Assembly (NCBI GenBank): GCA_037447655.1
Contig: JBBHKE010002983.1
Coordinates: 190,001-204,011, forward strand
DNA from: Zygnema cylindricum
Taxonomy: Eukaryota; Streptophyta; Zygnematophyceae; Zygnematales; Zygnemataceae
Length of the DNA stretch: 14,011 nucleotides
Reading direction: 5' to 3'
Below the pieces are notes generated by a model. The model was given only the letters and a program-made list of their open reading frames with translations, was not told where the DNA came from and did no database searches. Positions 7,572 to 14,011 of the stretch are shown piece after piece; the first letter of the stretch is position 1, and every line of letters starts with the position of its first letter. The position numbers were made by a program, and so were the translations under genes.

Positions 7572-8186
7572 TCCGGCATTCTGCCATGTTGGAAGCCTTT
7601 TACTAACGCTCAGGCGACCTCTAGAGCTGTTTCTGGCAAAATATAACATTTTGAGATTGCGGTCCGACGCACATTGTCACTTTTTGATACCCTGTTGATT
7701 TAGGTCTCAATACTGGGAGGGCGTTGCCCCAAGCCGGTGATTTTGGAGAGGTAAGACCTTGGATAGGCCGGTGCAAAGGCGTTTGCCCCAAGGTGGTGAT
7801 TTTGGAGAGGTAAGACCTTGGATAGGCCGGTGCAAAGGCGTTTGCCCCAAGCATTTTGGGCGCATTTTTCCTGCCTTTTGCTATGCAGGAAGCCTTTTAT
7901 TGACGCTTAGGCCTCCTCTAAAGCATTTTCGGCCCAAATATAACATTTTAAAATTATCATTTATTTGAGAAATTTTTCGTTGGGCCTCGAAATTTGGCTA
8001 AGTGTTATATCTCTTTTGTGTCGTGTAAATTTGCGGTCCGACGCACATCGACACTTTTTTATACCATGTAGATGGTAGCTCAAAGAACCGAGAGGCGTTT
8101 GCCCCAAGGTTGGCTTCGAAATTTGGCTAAGTACCGAAACCAGTGTGATGTCGGAGAAGTAAGACCAGCCTTAGGCCAATAAAAAA
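7449..8186. repeat. mosaic of dispersed short modules
   Basis: No gene is seen. The stretch is built from modules used elsewhere: GCGTTTGCCCCAAG (7481, 7541, 7779, 7838, 8095, and with one base less at 7721), GCGGTCCGACGCACAT (near 7659 and 8033) and ATTTGGCTAAGTG (near 7992). A 59-bp direct duplication containing GGAGAGGTAAGACCTTGG runs across 7739-7857. The order of modules near 7377-7500 is repeated at 7991-8110. Confidence 0.75.
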
Positions 8187-8343
8187 GCGTTTGCCCCAAG
8201 CATTTTGGTCGCATTTTTGCGGCCTTTTGCTGTGGAAGAGGCCTTTGTGTGTGTGTGGGGTGTTCTTTGCACAGGCCTTTGCAAAACTTCTTTTGTGCAA
8301 TCAGTGGCCTTTGCCTCAGCATAACCGTTCTTGCATTTTTTTT

Positions 8344-8455
8344 GAAAAATGAGATTAGGGTTGGCCGTTAGGACCAGGACAACCTTAATCTCGTTTTTCG
8401 GGAAAAACGAGATTAGGGTTGTCCCGGCATGATCGTGAAACCCTAATCTCAAAAT
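8344..8455. repeat. TTAGGG-containing double hairpin, copy 1
   Basis: AATGAGATTAGGGTTG is followed by CAACCTTAATCTCGTTTTT, then AAAAACGAGATTAGGGTTG, then AAACCCTAATCTCAAAA. The four alternating orientations can form two adjacent hairpins or one large one. The hexamer TTAGGG is that of many telomeres, but it is not in tandem here. Confidence 0.8.
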
Positions 8456-8757
8456 TTGGCTAAGTACCAAAGCCTGTGTGAATTTGTAAATACGGCTAAG
8501 TATCGGAGTCCTTGTACGCCGATTCGGAAAAGTTCGAAATATGGTTAAGTACCGAAACCTGTGTCATTTCGATGAAGTAATACCGGCCTTACGCCAAAGA
8601 AAAAGCGTTTGCCCCAAGCATTCTGGTCGCGTTTTCCCGACCTTTTGCTGTGGAAGAGGCCTTTGTGTGTGTGTGGGGTGTTCTTTGCACAGGCCTTTGC
8701 AAAACTTTTGTGCAATCAGAGTTCTTTGCCTCAGCATAACCGTTCTTGCAATTTTTT

Positions 8758-8866
8758 TGAAAAACGAGATTAGGGTTGCCCGTTAAGACCGGGACAACCC
8801 TAATCTCGTTTTTCGGGAAAAACGAGATTAGGGTTGTCCCGGCATGATCGTGAAACCCTAATCTCA
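8758..8866. repeat. TTAGGG-containing double hairpin, copy 2
   Basis: Same arrangement as at 8344-8455 with better complementarity in the first hairpin: AAAAACGAGATTAGGGTTG pairs with CAACCCTAATCTCGTTTTT. Confidence 0.8.
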
Positions 8867-9088
8867 AAATTTGGTTAAGTACTGAAGCCTGTGTGATTTC
8901 GGTGAAGTAATATCGGCCTTACGCCAATGAAAAAGCGTTTGCCCTAAGCATTCTGGTCGCGTTTTCTCGGCATTTTGCTGTGGAAGAGGCCTTTGTGTGT
9001 GTGTGGGTTGTTCTTTGCACACGCCTTTGAAAAACCTTTGCGCAATCAGAGGCCTTTTGGCTTAGCATAACCCTTCTTGCAATTTGTT

Positions 9089-9200
9089 TGAAAAACGAGA
9101 TTAGGGTTGGGCGTTAGGACCGGGATAACCCTAATCTCGTTTTTCGAGAAAAACGAGATTAGGGTTGTCCCGGCATGGTCGTGAAACCCTAATCTCAAAA
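9089..9200. repeat. TTAGGG-containing double hairpin, copy 3
   Basis: Same arrangement again, with small changes in the loop (GGGCGTTAGGAC) and a GATAACCC in place of GACAACCC. Confidence 0.8.
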
Positions 9201-9369
9201 TATGGCTAAGTACCAAAACCACTGTGATTTCGGAGAAGTAATACCGACTTTACGCCAATGAAAACTCGAAAAGTTCCTCGGCAGAGAGAGGTATAAGCCT
9301 TTAGGCCAATGGAAACAAAGTTTGCTCTATGTTCCGGTAGCATTTGTCGGAGCGTCGGAGGACATTTCT

Positions 9370-9443
9370 ATCTGTTGTGTGGCACCGTCCCATCGTCTTC
9401 GCACGAAGACTAAGGGATGTGGAGTTCGATCCTCTAAACAGAT
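9370..9443 (+). ncRNA. tRNA-like sequence, copy 2 (perfect acceptor and T arm)
   Basis: ATCTGTT (9370-9376) pairs perfectly with AACAGAT (9437-9443). The T arm (TGGAG, loop TTCGATC, CTCTA; 9420-9436) joins the 3' strand of the end stem without a gap, exactly as in a tRNA. Total length is 74. The middle holds GTGTGGCACC, then a stem TCCC/GGGA enclosing GTCTTC/GAAGAC with a GCAC loop; no D arm and no seven-base anticodon loop can be drawn. It shares GTGTGGCACC and GATGTGG(A/G)GTTCGATCC with the copy at 5531-5601. The end stems differ in sequence yet still pair, which is covariation and suggests a structure kept by selection. Confidence 0.5.
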
Positions 9444-9669
9444 TTGGAAAGGCAATAAGCGTTCGGCCTTGTTGTCTTTCGCTTTGTGACTTGCAATTTC
9501 TTGCCTCGTTCATTGACTTGAAATCGAAACGCCGAAATTCAGGAGCCTTTAAATTTAATCGGAAGTTAATTTTGAAAAAAACGAGTGTGTGAAGTTGTAA
9601 GTTAGAAAAGCCTCTCATCCTAGCGAAAACTTAGAAAACTGCATTAAAGGAGAGAAATCCTTGTAGCTA

Positions 9670-9817
9670 CACATAGTAGAGCGAGGATTTTGCCGTCGGA
9701 GAGTCTTTGAAGACGTATCTAACGGTGGAATCTTTGCGTGTTACACATAGTAGAGCGAGGATTTTGCCGTCGGAGATTCTTTTAAGACGTATCTAACGGT
9801 AGGATCTTTGCGTGTTA
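9670..9817 (+). repeat. tandem duplication, two 74-bp copies
   Basis: CACATAGTAGAGCGAGG starts at 9670 and again at 9744. The copies differ at a few bases (for example GAGTCTTTGAAG against GATTCTTTTAAG). The unit also includes CGTATCTAACGGT. No function is evident. Confidence 0.85.
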
Positions 9818-10326
9818 TCGTTGTTGCAGGTAATTGAGAGGCATTAGTAACCTATCCATTCTCGTCAGACTTAACTTCCCTCGATAACCAGATACCTTTA
9901 ATTTGCACCCGGCGGCGATAGATTAGACGTCGCACCTAGCGTTGCTCACCTTCAACCATGGACGACGCTCTGCCCAAAGAGTTCTTTAGTAGATAAGCGA
10001 GGGGGCTCGCGCGCGCTGTAACCCCTAGATATGTGCTCCGAATCATTTGTGAGGCCGTTAAGACAACGCCCCAAGTTAAACTCACTGCGGCGAGGTATGC
10101 GGAAGAATACCATACAAGAGTCCTTACCCCAATGTTAGAGGAGGAGAAGGTGTCCGAGCCCGAGGTTGTAGACGCGTCCGAAGAAGCCGTTGGCCCGAAT
10201 AAAGTCCCTCTCGATGCGGCGGCGACCGCGACGACGGGAGGCCATTGCGGCTACCCAGATCAGTCGGAAGAACCTCTGAATCAGCGCGATAGTGCGTTAC
10301 CGAGGCTGGTAGCAACACCCGAAGGA

Positions 10327-10445
10327 CCTAGTCCTTTGGTCCGTATGGAGGAGGAGGATGTTGGGGGAGGGGTGCGAGCATTTCCGGAAGTGCCTAGTCC
10401 CCGGTGCGTAGGGAGGAGGAGGATGTTGGAGGAGGGGGGCTCGGG
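10327..10445 (+). repeat. 66-bp internal direct repeat that pinpoints a one-base loss
   Basis: CCTAGTCC starts at 10327 and 10393, and both are followed by GGAGGAGGAGGATGTTGG. In the first copy the codons read Pro-Ser-Pro-Leu-Val-Arg-Met-Glu-Glu-Glu-Asp-Val-Gly. In the second the same phrase is kept only if one base is supplied within CCCCGG (10399-10404). This places the first frame change of the decayed gene to within a few bases. Confidence 0.7.
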
Positions 10446-11639
10446 GATCTTCGAAACGACGACGTCGAAGGGGGTGGAGAGAGTGGGTACTCAAATGACA
10501 AGGAAAAAGGTGAAAACGTTAGCGGCAAAAATGACGCTAACGTCGATAGTGGTCCGAGGGGTGACGATGTGGCGCCTGAAGTCGCAGATGAGATGAACAT
10601 CGAGGTACCACCGGAGCCCGCGGTCGACGAGGGGGAGCGTCCGGGTAGAAAAAGGCTTCCCGCGAAAAAAGAATTTGCGGGGCGGTGAGAGTAATGTACC
10701 AAATGCCGACTAACTTGGATGTACCGAAAAACGAGAACGACGTGTTCACTGTAACCCCCGAAACTTTATTGCAACGCGTGTTCGTGTATTTGGGTGGGAC
10801 CTACGCCATACGGGTGGTCAAAGAAGATCCCACTGCGACGGCCTACGCCGCCCGGAGTCCTTGGGAGACGTTAGGATCCATGTGGGGAATTTGGACAGGT
10901 GGATGCGGGGAAACGATTGCACAAGGCTGAAGACCGAAGCCCAAAGTACCAACGAAAACAACGAAGTAATGAAAGAGCATCAGATGTTCGAGGCCGGTAA
11001 GCTTCTTTGGCGAGTGGAAAGGGCGTTTAAGATGCTAGCGAAGGAAAACGACGATGAGGAATCGCAAAATCAGATAGTTAAAAAAAAACAGGATTGATAA
11101 AGTGGATCGAAGACGACAAAAAATCGATCGGATTCTTGAAGACTCTCGGTGTGAATGCGAAGCGCAAAGACGTACAAGGGTTGGACAAATGCCTCACCAA
11201 TTACAAGCACGCCGCGTTCAATCCAGCGGTTCGTATCTTAGCGCAGGCAAGTTGTGGGTCGCCCAACTGGACGGAAGGTCATATAGGACCAAAAGAGGGC
11301 CCGGGTATCGGATTCTCGATGACGAGGAAGCTCGAATTTATCGTGAGAATTTGCGATTTCTGCAGACGGTATTTGAGGGAGAACCCGTACGAACCTCTCC
11401 CCTATATGTTGCAAGAGGCCCTTCGACAAATTAAAGCGACTTTGACTTCCCCAAGCCGTCAATTTCCGTGTTGTTTCTCCGAGTCTTTTTGCGGAGTGGT
11501 GAAGTTGGATGTAGAGAAGGAGGGTAGAGCGATTTGGACGAACTGCGCGTAACGTATCGGAAAAAGTGGGAAACCACGTTGGAGGACGGAAAGAAAGTGT
11601 GTTTGATTTGTCGCGGTAGTCACTAGTTGGTGTCGAGGG

Positions 11640-12060
11640 AATGGTTGGGAGAAGTGATAGAGCTTCGGGTGGCCTACGTAGACTGGATCGAAGTGAAGCA
11701 ACAAGGGACGTTTTGGGGCCGAGCGATGGATAAGTTGCGTTGGCGGTTGCGTACGTTTGCTAGAGGCAAAAAGCTTAACGTGCGCGTGCGACCGCTGTAC
11801 GACAATCACTATGGTCGGTTGGTGGGGGAAGTGGAGTTGATCGGACCATGGATAAGTACTTCGCGGGAAACATTGGTGTACCAGTGAAAGTTGGTGTCGT
11901 GGGGCAAAGATTCGTATTGCTACGTTGATCCCTACAACTGCTTAGACGAGAGTTTATACGACCTTAAAAGGGACGAAGCGTTGCCGAACGCTGAAGAATG
12001 GGCCGCGAAAAAATATATGGAATTGGGAGAGGAGGCGTTGTCGCGCGGTGCGGTCGAAAG
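11640..12060 (+). other. staphylococcal-nuclease-like domain inside the decayed gene
   Basis: Frame 2 reads VIELRVAYVDWIEVKQQGTF, then GRAMDKLRWRL, GKKLNVRVRPLYDNHYGRLV and GEVELIG, then after a TGA (11885) LVSWGKDSYCYV. This follows the thermonuclease fold in order: the LR.....D..E block with Arg, Asp and Glu (Arg35, Asp40 and Glu43 in the staphylococcal enzyme), the G.K..V strand, the YGR block (Arg87) and the LV..G.A..Y strand. All of those catalytic residues are present, so the ancestor was probably an active Ca-dependent nuclease. The protein family occurs alone and in multidomain RNA-silencing proteins; the partner domains here are not recognisable. Confidence 0.7.
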
Positions 12061-12248
12061 TTTCTTGAATATCCACCTCTTTCCCGAAATGAAAAGACCT
12101 TGGGTTCACAAGTGGGTTGTTCGTAACAAGGAGGCGGTCGATCGGGACGTCGCCGGTTCGAGCAATAGGAGGGTGAAGAGAGAAAGGCCCAAAAACCCAG
12201 GTGGGGAACAAGAGGGTAGAAGGAGTCCGTTCGTGGCGGATATTGCGG

Positions 12249-12830
12249 AGGTAGAAAGTGACGAAATGAATGAAGACGAGGAAGAGGACGAGGACGAGGA
12301 GGAAGAGGAGAAGGGGAGGAAGAGGATGAGGAAGAAAAAGAGGACGTAGAAGAGAGAAACCTCGACAATGATCAGCAAGTCGAGGAAAAAGAGGAGGAAG
12401 AGGAAGAGGAGGAGGAGGAGGAGGATGAAAAAATAGAGGAAGAGGAAGACTCAGAGGAGGAAGACTCAGAGGACGAGGAGGAAAAAGTAGATGTAGAAGA
12501 GAAAGACACAGTGCAAGAGGAGGAAAAAGAAGTGGAGGAAGTGAAAGACTCAGAGGAGGAAGACTCAAAGGAGGAGGAAGAGGCAGAGTCCGAAAAGGAG
12601 GTAGTAGAGAGGGATCCCAACGAGAACGAGGGAGACAAAGAAGAATAAGAGGAAGAAGACAAAAACTTGGAAGAGGAAAAGGAAGAGGAGAAAAAAGAGA
12701 AAGTTGAGGAAGACGAAAAAGGCGACAACAACTTCGTCGAAGAGGAGGAGGAAGTAAACGACGTTGGGGACAATCGAGGGCCACGAAACAAGAGCGAGGA
12801 GGAAAAAGTAGAGGAGAAGGATGTAGCCCG
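12249..12830 (+). repeat. polypurine tract encoding the Glu/Asp-rich tail
   Basis: For about 580 bp the plus strand is overwhelmingly A and G, built of GAG, GAA, GAC and AAG codons. In frame 1 it gives runs of Glu with repeated EEEDSEEEDS-type phrases. Such tracts expand by slippage and can form triplex DNA. The long Ser- and Pro-rich open frames on the opposite strand are its mirror image and not genes. Confidence 0.8.
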
Positions 12831-13430
12831 AGGGAAGGGCTTGGCCGAAAGGGAGGGAGAGCCGTCAAACGTTGTAGGCGGCGACGAGGACAACGGGGAG
12901 AGCTCGGAGGGAAGTATTGAAAAAATCGTTAGGGTGAAGAAAGAAATGCAAAAGGAAATTGAAACACGTAAAAGAAAGAACAGGAAGAGAGGTGTGAGGA
13001 AAGCAAAAGTACTGAAATTGGGGTAGAGAATGGGAAGAAGATAGTGGGGGATTGAGTGGAAAACTTGAGGTCCGAAAATGGAAGATGTTTGAGTGTTGGG
13101 TATGCTTTGGAAACGACGTTGTAAACGATGGTGATTTGCTTTGGAATGGGTTGCTATATTAGTTTGAATAGGTTTTTGCAAATCAATGGAGCTTATGATG
13201 TGGGATTGAGAGTTGTGGCACGGGGAATGGGATGTGTGTGAGAGATGAGAGGAAGGAACTTAAGAATATAAACACACGAGGTGGGAAAAAGAGGTGGTTT
13301 TCATTGGAACGTAGTGGTGGAAGGTCGAAAGCCGAAGGCCTTCCGCAAGGGAGAACTCAACCCCCTACCCCCGGCGAAAAGGGGGGGGGCGGTAAAAACC
13401 TGCTCCACGTTAACGAGATGGGAGAGGCTT

Positions 13431-13631
13431 GTTATTCGGGGAAAAGCGAGGGTGGAAGAGGGGGAAAACGGTGGCTAAAAACGTAGATTCGAGCGCTGCG
13501 AGGAGACGAATTCCCGATATGTTGTGCAAAGTATCCGATGTCGTGTGCGTAAGGGAGGGTGTGCCTCCGCCGAAGGCGGGGGCGAGAGCCTCGTTATTCG
13601 GGGAAAAGCGAGGGTGGAAGAGGGGGAAAAC
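13431..13631 (+). repeat. 39-bp perfect direct repeat, 162 bp apart
   Basis: GTTATTCGGGGAAAAGCGAG and the 19 bases after it are identical at 13431-13469 and 13593-13631. The upstream flanks are also alike (GAGAGGCTT and GAGAGCCTC), so a longer unit was duplicated and has diverged around this core. Confidence 0.85.
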
Positions 13632-13867
13632 AACGGCCTAGGACACAGAGTGCCAAAGTACATGAGAAGACCGAAGAAGAGCTTACGGATCCGCCCGAGC
13701 CCAGTTCGTAGAGGAAAAATCGGGCCGGACAAGGGGGCAAATTTTGGCCAAGTACACACAACTTTTGTGATCCGACGTATCGAATTGCGGATTGTACTGC
13801 AAAGAACCGGATGTCGTGTACGATGATGAGCCGATTGCGGTCGGTTGGAAGCCGTAAGCGAGAGTGT

Positions 13868-13888
13868 GCCCCTGCCGAAGGCGGGGGC
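13868..13888 (+). repeat. GC-rich hairpin, related copy at 13563-13583
   Basis: GCCCCTGCC and GGCGGGGGC form a nine-pair stem (one G-T pair) around the loop GAA. The copy at 13563-13583 reads GCCTCCGCC GAA GGCGGGGGC. Both follow a GAG(A/G)GTGT phrase, so hairpin and flank were copied together. The phrase TAAAAACCTG just after this copy recurs near 13392. Confidence 0.6.
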
Positions 13889-14011
13889 CCATAAAAACCT
13901 GTAGAAACTAATGGTTTTATTAGTATTTTCTAGGTCTGAAAAGAAATATAGAAGTCAAGGCAGTCTATCTCTAACTTCTCTCTCCAACTTTCAAACTTGT
14001 CGCAGTCACTG

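Larger units (their letters stand above)
8187..9260 (+). repeat. three tandem copies of a 330-418-bp unit
   Basis: Units start at GCGTTTGCCC(C/T)AAGC at 8187, 8605 and 8935, giving lengths of 418 and 330 bp plus a last copy of about 325 bp. Each carries a GTGTGTGTGTG run, TTCTTTGCACA, CAGCATAACC or AGCATAACC, then a block of nested hairpins, then ATTTGG(C/T)TAAGTAC. The first unit is longer by about 88 bp because the TAAGTA-containing tail is present in extra copies (8459-8560). The similar open frames on the minus strand translate the repeat and are rejected as genes. Confidence 0.9.
9261..9957. other. non-coding stretch between the repeats and the decayed gene
   Basis: Apart from the tRNA-like sequence and a 74-bp duplication listed separately, no supported gene is present. 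The open frames of 80-105 codons on either strand overlap the tRNA-like sequence and show no recognisable motif. The last module of the repeat region, TTTAGGCCAATGGAAAC, ends near 9317. Sequence just before 9958 may be the leader of the decayed gene; TTGTTGCAGGTAATTG at 9822-9837 contains a splice-like CAG|GT. Confidence 0.4.
9958..13026 (+). pseudogene. decayed gene for a staphylococcal-nuclease-domain protein with acidic tail
   Basis: Coding sense can be followed through about 3 kb but is broken many times. The ATG at 9958 has a strong context (ACCATGG) and is stopped by TAA at 9994 in the same frame, after which sense resumes. Going right, the best frame shifts six times: near 10400, in 10649-10688, in 10861-10930, at the A9 run 11080-11088, near 11528-11550, and in about 12270-12349. 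Every shift is what loss of one base would give. Further in-frame stops are TAG 11624, TGA 11885 and TAA 12646. The middle (about 11640-12060) encodes a thermonuclease-like domain. The N-terminal part is Gly/Glu-rich with an internal 66-bp repeat. The final part is almost entirely Glu, Asp and Lys and ends at TAG 13024-13026. An unspliced or error-bearing functional gene is the alternative, but four stops plus six shifts make decay the simplest reading. Confidence 0.7.
13027..14011. other. right flank without a recognisable gene
   Basis: Open frames of 60-100 codons on both strands show no motifs and overlap the direct repeats and hairpins listed here. A short phrase at 13668-13715, reading Glu-Lys-Thr-Glu-Glu-Glu-Leu-Thr-Asp-Pro-Pro-Glu-Pro-Ser-Ser before a stop, resembles the acidic tail upstream in composition, so some gene debris may be present. 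The sequence after 13900 is AT-rich and featureless. Confidence 0.4.

Noticed and set aside
8080-8867. Similar minus-strand open frames of 80-99 codons repeated in the tandem units
   Set aside because: They resemble each other only because the DNA unit is duplicated; they cross hairpins, change length between copies and hold no motif.
8344-9200. TTAGGG motifs as an interstitial telomere
   Set aside because: The hexamers are single, in alternating orientation inside hairpins, and not in tandem.
11954-13181. Long minus-strand open frames rich in Ser, Pro, Leu and Phe (about 300 and 270 codons)
   Set aside because: They are the complement of the polypurine tract that encodes the Glu-rich tail; low-complexity composition keeps them open by chance.
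13868-13888. Rho-independent terminator
   Set aside because: The GC-rich hairpin is not followed by a T run and the window is not bacterial.

Overview
This window looks like repeat-rich DNA from a eukaryotic nuclear genome. The evidence is two short GT-AG introns (112 and 118 bp) that restore reading frames, a TATA box, Kozak-type start contexts, transposon proteins, and several kilobases of satellite-like and foldback repeats. There is no operon layout and there are no Shine-Dalgarno sites. Nothing in the sequence fixes the lineage; an alga or another protist with abundant transposons would fit.

Positions 1-5240 form a unit transcribed leftward. From its 5' end it has a TATA box (5132-5140), then a spliced gene whose product carries an OTU-type cysteine protease signature (exons 5020-4953 and 4840-4096). 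A second OTU-like block follows in another frame (4214-3615). About 100 bp further on is a spliced piggyBac-family transposase (exons 3511-2540 and 2421-1108) with an AT-hook, a DDE core and a C-terminal Cys/His-rich domain. A possible piggyBac-type end, GGG followed by TTAA, lies at 5211-5235 upstream of the OTU gene. I read this as one piggyBac-like element carrying an OTU protease as a second protein. The third catalytic aspartate of the transposase is replaced, so the enzyme as read is probably inactive. A 211-bp foldback repeat (795-1005) sits downstream of it.

Positions 5350-9260 are almost all repeats and hold no credible protein gene. In order they are: three 29-bp repeats, a 13-bp inverted repeat, a tRNA-like sequence on the minus strand, a tandem array of about 63 bp that becomes an alternating 60/72-bp array, a 49-bp tandem array, an imperfect palindrome of about 750 bp, a mosaic of dispersed short modules, and three copies of a 330-420-bp unit holding hairpins with TTAGGG inside. 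Short modules recur in both orientations, so the blocks are related to each other. A second tRNA-like sequence, related to the first, lies on the plus strand at 9370-9443.

Positions 9958-13026 hold a long decayed rightward gene. A good start context is followed within 12 codons by a stop. The reading frame then changes six times, always in the direction expected for a missing base, and crosses further stops. Its middle encodes a staphylococcal-nuclease-like (thermonuclease) domain with the usual catalytic residues, and its tail is extremely acidic. The last kilobase (13027-14011) holds short GC-rich direct repeats and hairpins and no recognisable gene.
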